Source: Saprospiraceae bacterium (lineage in GTDB: Bacteria; Bacteroidota; Bacteroidia; Chitinophagales; Saprospiraceae). Taken from it: a stretch of DNA of 64,000 nucleotides. Below, piece after piece: positions 7,201-15,499 of this stretch. The translations under genes were made by a program, and so were the position numbers. The stretch is taken from NCBI GenBank assembly GCA_029263015.1, contig JAJCYI010000034.1, forward strand, positions 1-64,000. The letters are read 5' to 3'. Each line of letters starts with the position of its first letter. Positions within the stretch are counted from its first letter, which is position 1. Below the pieces are notes generated by a model, which was not told the origin of the DNA, ran no database searches, and saw only the letters and a program-made list of their open reading frames with translations.

Positions 7201-8316
7201 TCAATTGCTCAGCATCACCGGCATCACCAACATCAATATTTCCTCGCCTTCTGTTTCCTCAACTGGCAATAAAATGCCTGCACGTGATGGCGTGGACAAT
7301 TCCATTTTTACATCGTCCGATTGCAGCACATTCAGCATTTCGATCAGGAACTTGGCATTGAAACCAATGTTCACTGGAGAACCTTCGTAAGTGCAAGACA
7401 ACTGCTCGTTGGCCTCGTTGGAAAAATCAAGATCCTGCGCTGACACAGTAAGGCTGTCTGGAGAAATATCGAGGATTACTTGGTTGGTGGTTTTATTGGC
7501 ATAAATGGCAATCCGTTTGAGGGAGTTGAGTAAGTCAATCCGCTTGATACTCAGGGTATTTGGATTGTCAACTGGAATGACTGCATTGTAATCAGGGTAG
7601 CGGGCGTCGATCAAACGGCAAACAAGGTGCGTGCTTCCAAAGGTGAAAAATGCATTTGCTTTATCAAACGACACATCTACTTCTCCTTCATCAGACAGCG
7701 CATTTTTCAACAGGTTCAGCGCTTTCTTAGGGATGATAAAGGAAGTAGCCACCTCGCTGGGAACATTGGTGAAAGTATAGCGCACCAATTTGTGTGCATC
7801 AGTGGAAACGAATATCATTTTGTTGAAATCCAGCGAAACATAGACCCCCGTCATAGCTGGGCGCAGTTCGTCGTTGCTCGTCGCGAAAAGGGTTTTGTTG
7901 ATGGCATTGACCAAAGTAGAAGAAGGGACTTTTACTGAATCCACCTGCTCTGCTTCTGGGATGCGGGGAAAATCCTGCCCGTTTTCGCCAGCAAGGCGGT
8001 ATTTGCCGTAGGCGGAAGTAATTGTTATCCCAAAATTTTCATCATCTACGGACATGGTGATCGGTTGGTCGGGGAGCGCTTTCAACGTGTCTAGCAGAAT
8101 TTTAGCTGGGACAGCAACAGTTCCATCTCCATCTGACATCACTTCTATTTCGTTGGTAATGGAGGTCTCAAGGTCAGTAGCAGCAATGGTCAATTTGTTT
8201 TTTGAAATGGTAAAAAGGAAATCATCAAGGATCGGCAGCACCGGACTTGACGAAATAGCACCACTGGCCACATTTATTTGTTTGAGCAATTCGGATGAGG
8301 ATACGCTGAATTTCAT
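7201..8316 (-). CDS. dnaN: DNA polymerase III subunit beta (sliding clamp)
   Basis: The 371-residue protein has the three-domain clamp pattern. It starts MKFSVSSSELLKQI, has the conserved domain 1 segments PILDDFLF and ATDLETSI, and ends in the characteristic LVMPVMLSN tail. It forms the ring that tethers replicative polymerase to DNA. Length matches the family (about 365-375). It stands alone here without dnaA or recF, which is common in Bacteroidota. The upstream region is unusual: an inverted-repeat element, a second long palindrome and a consensus DnaA box precede a candidate promoter, implying a leader of up to 290 bases. Confidence 0.95.
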   Translation of the reverse strand: MKFSVSSSELLKQINVASGAISSSPVLPILDDFLFTISKNKLTIAATDLETSITNEIEVMSDGDGTVAVPAKILLDTLKALPDQPITMSVDDENFGITITSAYGKYRLAGENGQDFPRIPEAEQVDSVKVPSSTLVNAINKTLFATSNDELRPAMTGVYVSLDFNKMIFVSTDAHKLVRYTFTNVPSEVATSFIIPKKALNLLKNALSDEGEVDVSFDKANAFFTFGSTHLVCRLIDARYPDYNAVIPVDNPNTLSIKRIDLLNSLKRIAIYANKTTNQVILDISPDSLTVSAQDLDFSNEANEQLSCTYEGSPVNIGFNAKFLIEMLNVLQSDDVKMELSTPSRAGILLPVEETEGEEILMLVMPVMLSN

Positions 8317-8358
8317 CTGTTTATTTAGTTGTAGTTGTAAAGGTACAGATGGAACTTA

Positions 8359-8517
8359 GGAACGGTGACCAAATAAATTTACATTTTTGGCTGCTTCTTT
8401 TGCTCTTATTTTTTTCCTTAAAATCAGTCATAGTATCAACAATACTCCTTCTTTTAAAGAAAACCTAAGACCAAAATAACCTACCCAAAGAATGTCAATT
8501 TATTTAATCACCGTTCC
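8359..8517. mobile_element. MITE-like element with long terminal inverted repeats
   Basis: 159 bases bounded by inverted repeats of about 33 bases that match at all but about four positions. The left end starts GGAACGGTGACCAAATAAAT and the reverse complement of the right end starts GGAACGGTGATTAAATAAAT. Both continue into TnACATT...TTTGG. TTA occurs directly outside both ends (8356-8358 and 8518-8520), consistent with a target duplication. The interior has no ORF. It sits between dnaN and its candidate promoter. Confidence 0.55.
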
Positions 8518-8520
8518 TTA

Positions 8521-8572
8521 CCATCATTGAATAATCACTTCTTTGTACGATTTAATGATTATTCAATGATGG
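8521..8572. repeat. 17-bp perfect inverted repeat upstream of dnaN
   Basis: Arms CCATCATTGAATAATCA (8521-8537) and the exact reverse complement (8556-8572) are separated by 18 bases. It abuts the right end of the MITE-like element. It could be a regulator site, a transcript hairpin in the dnaN leader, or a second inserted palindrome. There is no T-run typical of a terminator. Confidence 0.75.
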
Positions 8573-8611
8573 ACGTTTCATAAGTTATGTCTTGTTTATT
8601 TTTTAACTGCG

Positions 8612-8619
8612 CAAATGTA
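8612..8619 (-). promoter_or_regulatory. Candidate dnaN promoter
   Basis: On the minus strand TACATTTG fits the Bacteroidota -7 consensus TAnnTTTG. A TTTG-like -33 element (plus-strand CCAAAA at 8643-8648) lies about 24 bases upstream. If used, the dnaN transcript has a leader of nearly 290 bases containing both inverted repeats. Confidence 0.4.
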
Positions 8620-8660
8620 AGGTAAGGCCGCCATTTTTAACACCAAAATCACCAACAGAA

Positions 8661-8669
8661 TGTGGATAA
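8661..8669 (-). promoter_or_regulatory. Consensus DnaA box
   Basis: TGTGGATAA on the plus strand is TTATCCACA on the minus strand, a perfect match to the bacterial DnaA-box consensus. Only one full match was noticed in the dnaN upstream region. It may mark DnaA control of dnaN or belong to an origin; a single 9-mer is weak evidence on its own. Confidence 0.4.
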
Positions 8670-8815
8670 CCATGCTTGACAACATGGCTTCCATTTGAAT
8701 ATTTAAATGGCTTGAGTATCAATTGGTTGATTCAGCATTTAAATCTATATAAAATTGTATTTTAGCGAGAAAATAACCTGAAGAGGTTTTCTCTAAAAAT
8801 AAACCAACCCCAAGT

Positions 8816-11428
8816 ATGATACTTTTCAGAAACCTTATTATGTGCCTATTGGCCATGCCTTTATTAGCCAATGCCCAAGTGACCGACAATTTCTCCGATG
8901 GCAATTTTTCCAATAACCCAGCGTGGCAAGGCAATGTTTCAGACTTCATAGTTAATGCCGAACTTCAATTGCAATTGAACGCTGCCGCCGCTGGAATTTC
9001 TACGCTTTACGTACCAACCCCCTTCGCAGACAGCGCCGTTTGGGAGTTCTATTTCAAAATGGATTTCCCCCCATCTGCCTCCAACAGTTTAATAATTGTA
9101 TTGCAAAGTGACCAACCAGATTTGATGACTGGCGATGGCTATTATTTGTTTATCGGTGAAACTGGAGGCGAAGACGCTATCCTGTTTTACCGAATGGATG
9201 GCGGGGCGGAGACATTGTTGGCCACCGCGACACTCGGAGCAGTTGCCAATGAGCCAATAGTGCGGGTCAGAATGGAGCGGGAATCAGGGGGTGTTTGGAC
9301 CCTGTTTGCAGATTATGCTGGCGGCCAAAACTTCGTGCAAGAATTCACGCTCGAAGACAGTACTCATGGTAGTGGCGATCTTTATTTTGGATTTCAATGT
9401 GAATATACAGCCTCGAGGGTGGACAAATTTTTCTTTGATGACGTCCTGGTCGAACCTCTTTCACCAGACACCGATCCACCGGGTTTACTATTTGCAGAGG
9501 CAATTTCCGTCACAGAATTAGATGTTTTTTTCGATGAGCCGTTGGAGGAATTGACAGCAACCGAGCCCAGCAATTACAACATTGACAATGGTATTGGAGT
9601 GCCAGCTGCGGCTTTTTTGGATGCGGCGGACAAAACCTTGGTTCACTTATCGTTGCAATACCCACTGTCCAATTTACAGGGATATGTTTTGAGCGTAAAT
9701 GGAATGAGCGATTTGGCGGGCAATATTGCTCCTGCCCAAAATACCACTTTCACTTTTGTTGAAACAGAAATCGCCAGCGAATTTGATATTCTCATCAATG
9801 AAATTATGGCAGATCCAACACCCCCAGTTGCCCTGCCTACCATTGAATTCATCGAATTGTACAATCGAAGCAGCAAAGTGCTCAATCTTGAAGGTTTTAC
9901 CTTTTCGAGTGGTGGCACTCCGCAAGTTTTCCCTGAATATTTGCTTTGGCCCAAAAACCATGTGCTGGTCAGCGACGATGGAGATGCGGACTCATTGGCC
10001 ATGTTTGGCGAAGTGGTTGGCTTGCCTAGTTTCCCTGGGTTGGTGAACAGCGGCGATGAATTGACTTTAGCCGACCCAGCAGGAAATACTATCCACCATC
10101 TCAATTACTCCCTTTCGGCATATAATGATCCCCAAAAAGAAAGTGGCGGATGGACTTTGGAATTGGTCAATCCATCGACGCCTTGCAAAGGAGAATCAAA
10201 TTGGAGCGGGTCGGTGAGCTTGCTGGGAGGCACTCCGGGGCAGCTCAATTCTGTGTTGGATGAAAAACCAGACGAGGATGGGCCGAACCTGCTCCGTGCT
10301 TTTGCTGATGTTGCGCAGCCATATTCCATTGACCTGTTTTTTGATGAAGGCTTGGATAAACTGGCTGCGGAGAACAGCGCACCTTATTCCATTTCTGGAA
10401 ACATTGAAATCACTTCTGCTTCAATTCTGCCTCCGACAAACGATGTTGTACGCCTTCAATTGGGTTCCCCTCTCACGCCCAGCATTTTATATGAAATAAT
10501 AGTGTCCGATCAAGTGGTTGATTGCACAGGGAACAGCATTAACGCGGGAAGCACCACGCTTGCACTGCCTGAACCTATCGAGCCGCTCGACATCATTATT
10601 AATGAAATACTTTTCAACCCAGAAACTGGCGGTGTTGATTTTTTAGAAGTTTTCAACCGTTCCGAAAAAGTATTGAACGTGGGCGATTTGATTATTGGAA
10701 ATATCCAGGAAAGCATCGATACAATTGTGCGGCAAGTGGAAACAAAAAGACTGTTATTTCCCAATTCGTATGTTGTCTTCACTAAATTACCTAGTGATAT
10801 AATTGCTAGATATTCCGTAGAAAACGAAGCTGCGCTTATCCCAAACGATTTGCCTTCTTTCAATAATGATGCGGGCAACGTGACTCTTTTCAGGGCAGGG
10901 CCAACAGGTGCGGTCATTATTGATGTGTTTGATTATAGCGAAGATTATCACCACCCTTTATTGGATGAAACCGATGGTGTTTCACTTGAACGACTCAGCC
11001 AAAATGATCCGACTCAAAATCGCAACAATTGGCAATCCGCTGCCGCTTCGATCGGATATGCGACCCCTACTTTCAAAAACTCCCAATCTGTTCCTGATCC
11101 AACATCTACTGAAAGTATTTTTCAGATTCCCGAAAAAAAGCTATCTCCAGATGGCGACGGCTTTCAGGATTTCCTCATCGTTAATTATCAAACAGGCAGC
11201 CCAGGCTTTGCTGCACAAGCAAAGGTTTTGGACGCAGAAGGCCGTCTCGTCAAAACACTTTTCAACAACGACCTCCTCGCAACTGAAGGTTTTTTCCGTT
11301 GGGATGGCGATACGGATAGGGGTGGCGTGGCCCGCATCGGCATCTATATTTTGTGGGTTCAATTGTTCCACCCTGATGGTTCGGTGAAAGTGTTCAAGGA
11401 AACTTGCGTGGTGGCAGGGAGGTTGTGA
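8816..11428 (+). CDS. Secreted lamin-tail-domain protein with FlgD-like C-terminus
   Basis: An 870-residue exported protein. It has a signal peptide (1-20, LLAMPLLANA), a jelly-roll-like N-terminal region to about 215, then alternating Big_5-type Ig-like domains (DTDPPGLLFAEAISVTELDV; a second near 500) and two lamin-tail domains. Each lamin-tail domain opens ILINEIMADP or IIINEILFNP and continues to FIELYNRS or FLEVFNRS. It ends with a FlgD/gliding-type Ig domain containing LSPDGDGFQDFL and IGIYILWVQLF. That ending suggests type IX secretion to the cell surface, though the CTD is not canonical. Lamin-tail proteins often accompany surface nucleases or adhesion; no enzyme domain is visible here. 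Confidence 0.75.
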   Translation: MILFRNLIMCLLAMPLLANAQVTDNFSDGNFSNNPAWQGNVSDFIVNAELQLQLNAAAAGISTLYVPTPFADSAVWEFYFKMDFPPSASNSLIIVLQSDQPDLMTGDGYYLFIGETGGEDAILFYRMDGGAETLLATATLGAVANEPIVRVRMERESGGVWTLFADYAGGQNFVQEFTLEDSTHGSGDLYFGFQCEYTASRVDKFFFDDVLVEPLSPDTDPPGLLFAEAISVTELDVFFDEPLEELTATEPSNYNIDNGIGVPAAAFLDAADKTLVHLSLQYPLSNLQGYVLSVNGMSDLAGNIAPAQNTTFTFVETEIASEFDILINEIMADPTPPVALPTIEFIELYNRSSKVLNLEGFTFSSGGTPQVFPEYLLWPKNHVLVSDDGDADSLAMFGEVVGLPSFPGLVNSGDELTLADPAGNTIHHLNYSLSAYNDPQKESGGWTLELVNPSTPCKGESNWSGSVSLLGGTPGQLNSVLDEKPDEDGPNLLRAFADVAQPYSIDLFFDEGLDKLAAENSAPYSISGNIEITSASILPPTNDVVRLQLGSPLTPSILYEIIVSDQVVDCTGNSINAGSTTLALPEPIEPLDIIINEILFNPETGGVDFLEVFNRSEKVLNVGDLIIGNIQESIDTIVRQVETKRLLFPNSYVVFTKLPSDIIARYSVENEAALIPNDLPSFNNDAGNVTLFRAGPTGAVIIDVFDYSEDYHHPLLDETDGVSLERLSQNDPTQNRNNWQSAAASIGYATPTFKNSQSVPDPTSTESIFQIPEKKLSPDGDGFQDFLIVNYQTGSPGFAAQAKVLDAEGRLVKTLFNNDLLATEGFFRWDGDTDRGGVARIGIYILWVQLFHPDGSVKVFKETCVVAGRL

Positions 11429-11600
11429 CTAAAATGACAAGTTAAGGAATTGCCAACTTATTCTTTGATCGTTCTAAAAGCATTATTGAATCCGTTAAAC
11501 TCTGGTTAAAATGAATTCACCGATAGGATTTGTGGCTTAATGCCAGGTTAAAATTCCGTTACAATCTAAACCACCATTTAAGTTTGCAAGTCTAAAGTTA

Positions 11601-11625
11601 GCGGCTAAGTAAAAAATTTAGCCGC
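11601..11625. repeat. Hairpin upstream of lipoprotein gene
   Basis: Eight-base arms GCGGCTAA and TTAGCCGC flank a 9-base A-rich loop, ending 29 bases before the lipoprotein ATG. It would fold in the 5' leader of that transcript or end read-through from the upstream gene; no T-run follows. Confidence 0.5.
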
Positions 11626-11654
11626 AATATTTCCAAACAAAAAAAATCTAAAAT

Positions 11655-12203
11655 ATGAAAGCGCCAAACCTATTGATTTTATCTGTTTTCACTCTTCTAT
11701 TCCTCAGTTCCTGTAGTACAAGATTTACTTATTTTACAGAAGATCTCTACCAAGAACAAGGTTGGTCAGATGATGAGCTAAAGAAAATCCAATTTTACGT
11801 TTCCCAAAACATTGTATTGAAACGAGAACTTACGGGAGGTTCTTCTGAAATTATTTCTGGAAAAATAAAAATTGAGAATGGCAGTAAAATAGAAGAAGTA
11901 GTCATTCCAAGAGGTACCCCAGGTGCTTTTCTTTTTAGTCCAAAAAGCAACCGTTTTGCGATTTCATTTGAAGAAGAAGGAGAGAAACAATACCTCATGT
12001 TCGGGCCAAGTCCTAAGAATAGTGACCGGTTTGTGATGTTAGCTTCTGATTGGAACCGTCGGAGCGGAAAGGTGACTTATAATGGTAAGCAGTGGAAGGT
12101 CGGATCCGATTCTGCATATGCTGCATTGATGGTTGATATGAGAAAGGTCAACAAATACGATAAAAATTCGAGAACAGCCAAAGGCCGTAGGGTCGGGGGT
12201 TAA
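11655..12203 (+). CDS. Hypothetical lipoprotein
   Basis: The 182-residue protein has a lipoprotein signal ending LLFLSSCSTRF, with Cys at about position 20 as lipidation site. The mature part is beta-rich (ISGKIKIENGSKIEEVVIP, KVTYNGKQWKVGSDSAYAALMVDM) with a basic C-terminus KNSRTAKGRRVGG. I do not recognise the family. It is followed by an intrinsic terminator, so it is probably monocistronic. Confidence 0.7.
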   Translation: MKAPNLLILSVFTLLFLSSCSTRFTYFTEDLYQEQGWSDDELKKIQFYVSQNIVLKRELTGGSSEIISGKIKIENGSKIEEVVIPRGTPGAFLFSPKSNRFAISFEEEGEKQYLMFGPSPKNSDRFVMLASDWNRRSGKVTYNGKQWKVGSDSAYAALMVDMRKVNKYDKNSRTAKGRRVGG

Positions 12204-12254
12204 GTCGATAAAAGTATTTGAGCTGCAGCCAAAAAATAGAATAGCTGCAATAAT

Positions 12255-12293
12255 AGCCACTCTGGATTTTGAATCCCAGAGTGGCTGTTTTTT
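12255..12293 (+). terminator. Intrinsic terminator after lipoprotein gene
   Basis: Stem AGCCACTCTGG/CCAGAGTGGCT with a short loop is followed by TGTTTTTT. Confidence 0.85.
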
Positions 12294-12320
12294 CTCAGGT
12301 TATTGCAAACCTAAAAATGA

Positions 12321-12328
12321 TATCTTTG
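12321..12328 (+). promoter_or_regulatory. Candidate promoter of PhnA-like gene
   Basis: TATCTTTG is an exact TAnnTTTG element 30 bases before the ATG, directly after a terminator, with a TTG at 12303 as a possible weak -33 element. Confidence 0.55.
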
Positions 12329-12358
12329 CCCCTTTTTCATTCAAATAATTAAATCATC

Positions 12359-12574
12359 ATGGATTTAGTAGTAAAAGACAGCAACGGAAATATTCTTTCT
12401 GACGGAGATTCTGTTATCGTAAACAAAGATCTGAAAGTAAAGGGATCTTCTTTGAACTTGAAACGAGGCACGGTCATCAAAAACATACGCCTCACTGACG
12501 AAGAAGGGGAAGCAGAGTGCCGAATTGGCAAAAGTACCATCGTGTTGAAAACTCAGTTCCTTAAGAAAAAATAA
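12359..12574 (+). CDS. PhnA C-terminal-domain protein (short form)
   Basis: The 71-residue protein aligns by eye with the C-terminal SH3-like domain of PhnA/YjdM: VVKDSNGNILSDGDSVIV, DLKVKGSSLNLKRGTVIKNIRL, and the ending CRIGKSTIVLKTQFLKKK. It lacks the N-terminal zinc ribbon of the roughly 110-residue form, which is usual for the Bacteroidota version. Despite its historic name, PhnA is not established as a phosphonate enzyme; function is unknown. It has its own promoter and is convergent with cinA. Confidence 0.8.
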   Translation: MDLVVKDSNGNILSDGDSVIVNKDLKVKGSSLNLKRGTVIKNIRLTDEEGEAECRIGKSTIVLKTQFLKKK

Positions 12575-12577
12575 GAC

Positions 12578-13825
12578 CTAATAATTGTTTTGCGCAAACA
12601 ATCGCGCCATGTTCAATGCCCGGATTGATGCGTACTGAATATTTCGGGTGCGGTCATTTCCGAGGCGCAGCTTGAAAGTCTCTACCTGTTTTTTGTTTCC
12701 AATAGCAATCCAAATCATTCCTACGGGCTTATCAGGCGTGCCGCCATCGGGGCCGGCGATGCCAGAAGTTGCGATGGCAATGTCTGTTTTCAATAACGAC
12801 AAAGCACCTCCTACCATTTCTTTAACTGTTTGCTCGCTAACAGCTCCGTGCTCTTTTAATGTTTTCTCTTTTACACCAAGTTGGTTCATTTTTATTTCAT
12901 TGGAATAGGAAATTATGCTTCCCATGTAATAGGCCGATGAACCGGGCACGGAAGTAATCATATGGGCAATATATCCACCAGTACAACTTTCCGCAGTTGA
13001 AAGAGTCAAGCCTTTTTGTTTGAATAATTGCCCAAGGGCTACTTCAAGGGGAATATCTTTATCTGCCACGATCAAATGGGCCGGCAACAGGCTTTTCAAT
13101 TCATTAAATTTTTCATCCAAAAACCCATTCATTAAGATTTCATCCTCATGTGAAATGGACAACCTCAAGCGCACCCTGCTGATTCCCGGCAAATAGGCAA
13201 GTTTGATAAATTCAGGCAGGCTTTCCTCAAAACCTTTTATCATATTTGAAATGCGTGATTCCCCTTCGCCAACGGTCAACAAAGTCCGGTGGGCAATAGG
13301 AGAAGAAGGAAACCGCTCTTGTAGTTTTCGAATCACGCTATTCTCCATGATATATTCCATTTCATGCGGCACACCTGGCATGGATACCAGGACCGTTTCA
13401 TTTTCATCGAACCACATACCTGGTGCAGTTCCTCTTTTGTTTCTTAGGATCGTTGCATTTTGTGGCATCAAACATTGGTCTCTGATACCTTCTGGCACTG
13501 GCCGACCAAACCTTTCAAAAATTTTGTTGATCCAGTCGTGTGTCTTCTGGTGAAATACAAACCCCACCCCATAAAATTTCGCTAATACCTTTTTTGTAAT
13601 GTCGTCTTTTGTTGGCCCAAGACCACCGGTTACAAGTACAACATCAACTTTTTGGATAACAGACTTCAATGCATCCGCGATCGCTATGGGGTCATCGCCA
13701 ACTGTAGTTCGGCCAGTAACTTGTCCGCCGATCGTTTGAAGCATTTGTGCCATTGTGGCAGAATTCGTGTCAATGACCTGCCCAATCAAAAGTTCGTCTC
13801 CAATTGTAAGAATGTGTACCGTCAT
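12578..13825 (-). CDS. cinA: CinA-like protein (nicotinamide-nucleotide amidohydrolase)
   Basis: The start is set at MTVHILTIGDELL (415 residues); the track adds 16 unlikely residues. The N-terminal MoCF/COG1058 domain has LTIGDELLIGQVIDTN and VTGGLGPTKDD. The C-terminal CinA domain (about 255-415) has STAESCTGGYIAHM and TSGIAGPDGGTPDKPVG, the latter two carrying the amidase active-site residues. The enzyme deamidates nicotinamide mononucleotide in pyridine-nucleotide salvage. It lies 62 bases downstream of birA on the same strand, so the two may be co-transcribed. Confidence 0.93.
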   Translation of the reverse strand: MTVHILTIGDELLIGQVIDTNSATMAQMLQTIGGQVTGRTTVGDDPIAIADALKSVIQKVDVVLVTGGLGPTKDDITKKVLAKFYGVGFVFHQKTHDWINKIFERFGRPVPEGIRDQCLMPQNATILRNKRGTAPGMWFDENETVLVSMPGVPHEMEYIMENSVIRKLQERFPSSPIAHRTLLTVGEGESRISNMIKGFEESLPEFIKLAYLPGISRVRLRLSISHEDEILMNGFLDEKFNELKSLLPAHLIVADKDIPLEVALGQLFKQKGLTLSTAESCTGGYIAHMITSVPGSSAYYMGSIISYSNEIKMNQLGVKEKTLKEHGAVSEQTVKEMVGGALSLLKTDIAIATSGIAGPDGGTPDKPVGMIWIAIGNKKQVETFKLRLGNDRTRNIQYASIRALNMARLFAQNNY

Positions 13826-13887
13826 GTTAAGTAGATCGGTGAACGGAAAAGTGGTTATATTAACCCCCTTCAAAGCACCTTTATTTT

Positions 13888-14646
13888 TTACAAAAATCGA
13901 ATTTCCTTTAGCCCAAATAATTCTGTTTTGCCCACAACGTCAACTTCCAATTTCCCTGATTCGGCAATGCCGATAATCCGCCCCTTGAAAGTAGAACCAT
14001 CAGGGCGTGCAAAATAACTGGTTGTTTGAAACCTGTATAAACATTCCAGGTATGTTGATTGCAAAGGAACTGCTTTTTGCGATTTAAGTTTTAGGTAGCG
14101 GCTTTCAACAAAATGACAAAGTTGAGGAATAATAGGGTTGATTTGAAAATCTGTCCCTTTTTCTAATTTAAATGACGTCGGGTTAGGTGCTCCAGAAGTA
14201 AAAATTTCTTGGTTGATATTGATACCAATGCCAATTACACTGGATCGGAGATAGCTGCCAGAAATGGCATTCTGGATGAGGATGCCAGCTACTTTTTTGT
14301 CGTTAATATAAATGTCATTCGGCCATTTGATTTTGACCTCTCCCGGAAAGTAGTTTTCTACCAGATCGAACACTGCCAACGAAATAGCTTGATTTAATAA
14401 AAACTGTCGCGTAGCATGTAGTGAATCAGGATAAAGGATAATGCTCAGGGCAACATTTTTGTTGGGTTCACTTTCCCAGCTACTGCCAATTTGTCCTCTT
14501 CCTGCACGCTGGTTTGAGGTCGAAATGACAGTTCCCTCTGCTGGTTTGCTTTTTGATAATAAAGAAAGGGCATATTCATTGGTGGAATCTATGCTTGGCA
14601 GGTACAGGAAGTTCCTTCCGATAAACAAAGTTTCAAGTCTGTACAA
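13888..14646 (-). CDS. birA: Biotin--[acetyl-CoA-carboxylase] ligase
   Basis: The 252-residue enzyme lacks the N-terminal DNA-binding domain of E. coli BirA, so it is the mono-functional ligase. Visible motifs are QRAGRGQIGSSWES (the biotinoyl-AMP binding GRGRxG-like loop), VKIKWPNDIYINDKKVAGIL (catalytic Lys region) and IGIGININQ. It attaches biotin to the carboxyl-carrier protein of acetyl-CoA carboxylase in the cytoplasm. It is divergent from rsfS, with 172 bases between them. Confidence 0.93.
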   Translation of the reverse strand: MYRLETLFIGRNFLYLPSIDSTNEYALSLLSKSKPAEGTVISTSNQRAGRGQIGSSWESEPNKNVALSIILYPDSLHATRQFLLNQAISLAVFDLVENYFPGEVKIKWPNDIYINDKKVAGILIQNAISGSYLRSSVIGIGININQEIFTSGAPNPTSFKLEKGTDFQINPIIPQLCHFVESRYLKLKSQKAVPLQSTYLECLYRFQTTSYFARPDGSTFKGRIIGIAESGKLEVDVVGKTELFGLKEIRFL

Positions 14647-14818
14647 TAGAAAATAAGTTTGTATTTTTGAGCAAGTCCTTTGGGCATCTCAAAGATTAGT
14701 TTGAAACCTGAAGGTATTTGTAAACAAAGACAATTTTGTAATTGAGGCGCTACGCTTTTTCAACACAACCATTTCCACTGCGAGCCTCAATTCCAAAAAT
14801 AAAAATTAAATCTATATT

Positions 14819-15205
14819 TTGAGTGTAAATGCAGCTTTAAAAAGCAACCCCATTACTGCCGAAGATTTGAACGATATGATAATTGATTCTATTCAGGATA
14901 TTAAGGGAAAGAACATCTTAAAGTTGGATTTGCGTCAATTGGATGAAGCACCAGCTGATTATTTTATTATTTGTGAAGGCGACTCCAACACCCAGGTCAA
15001 AGCAATTTCTGATAACATATACAAGCGATTGAAGGAAGAGGTTGGCCAGCGACCTACTCATTCAGAAGGCCAGCAAAATGCCCTATGGATATGTATGGAT
15101 TATTTTCACACAGTTGTGCATGTTTTTTACCGAGAAACCCGGCAGTTTTATCTTTTGGAAGATTTATGGAATGATGCAAAAGCAACTGAATATGCCAACA
15201 TTTAA
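14819..15205 (+). CDS. rsfS: Ribosome silencing factor RsfS
   Basis: The 128-residue protein has the Iojap/RsfS fold: DMIIDSIQDIKGKNI, then DEAPADYFIICEGDSNTQVKAISDNI, and the C-terminal HTVVHVFYRETRQFYLLEDLW. RsfS binds ribosomal protein uL14 and blocks subunit joining under starvation. The track start is a TTG; no in-frame ATG precedes the domain, so TTG is accepted with moderate confidence. It lies upstream of ftsH, a frequent Bacteroidota pairing, separated by 294 bases. A TATTTTTG element at 14662-14669 may be its promoter. Confidence 0.92.
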   Translation: MSVNAALKSNPITAEDLNDMIIDSIQDIKGKNILKLDLRQLDEAPADYFIICEGDSNTQVKAISDNIYKRLKEEVGQRPTHSEGQQNALWICMDYFHTVVHVFYRETRQFYLLEDLWNDAKATEYANI

Positions 15206-15499
15206 TTTAGGCTAGCATACCCCTAAACAGGCTTATCAAAACTAATATTGGTGGCTTATCGGCTAAACAGGCTTTTCGAGCAAGACAATAAATTTTACAT
15301 GTTCACAATAATCACGTGCAATTGTCATTGATTATCAATAATCTGCAAAACTATTTGTCATATAAACATCTTTAATTCTATTGTTTATCATCCAATACCA
15401 AAAAACCAGTAATCAAATAATCAGCACGGAACTAAGCGGAGGCACAACGAAGCTATACTTTGTTTGTTCTAATGGAAAATGATGTCAAAGTAAAAGTAG

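Noticed and set aside
15206-15499. Repeat CTAAACAGGCTT occurring twice between rsfS and ftsH
   Set aside because: Short, only two copies about 40 bases apart and not symmetrical; no function can be suggested.
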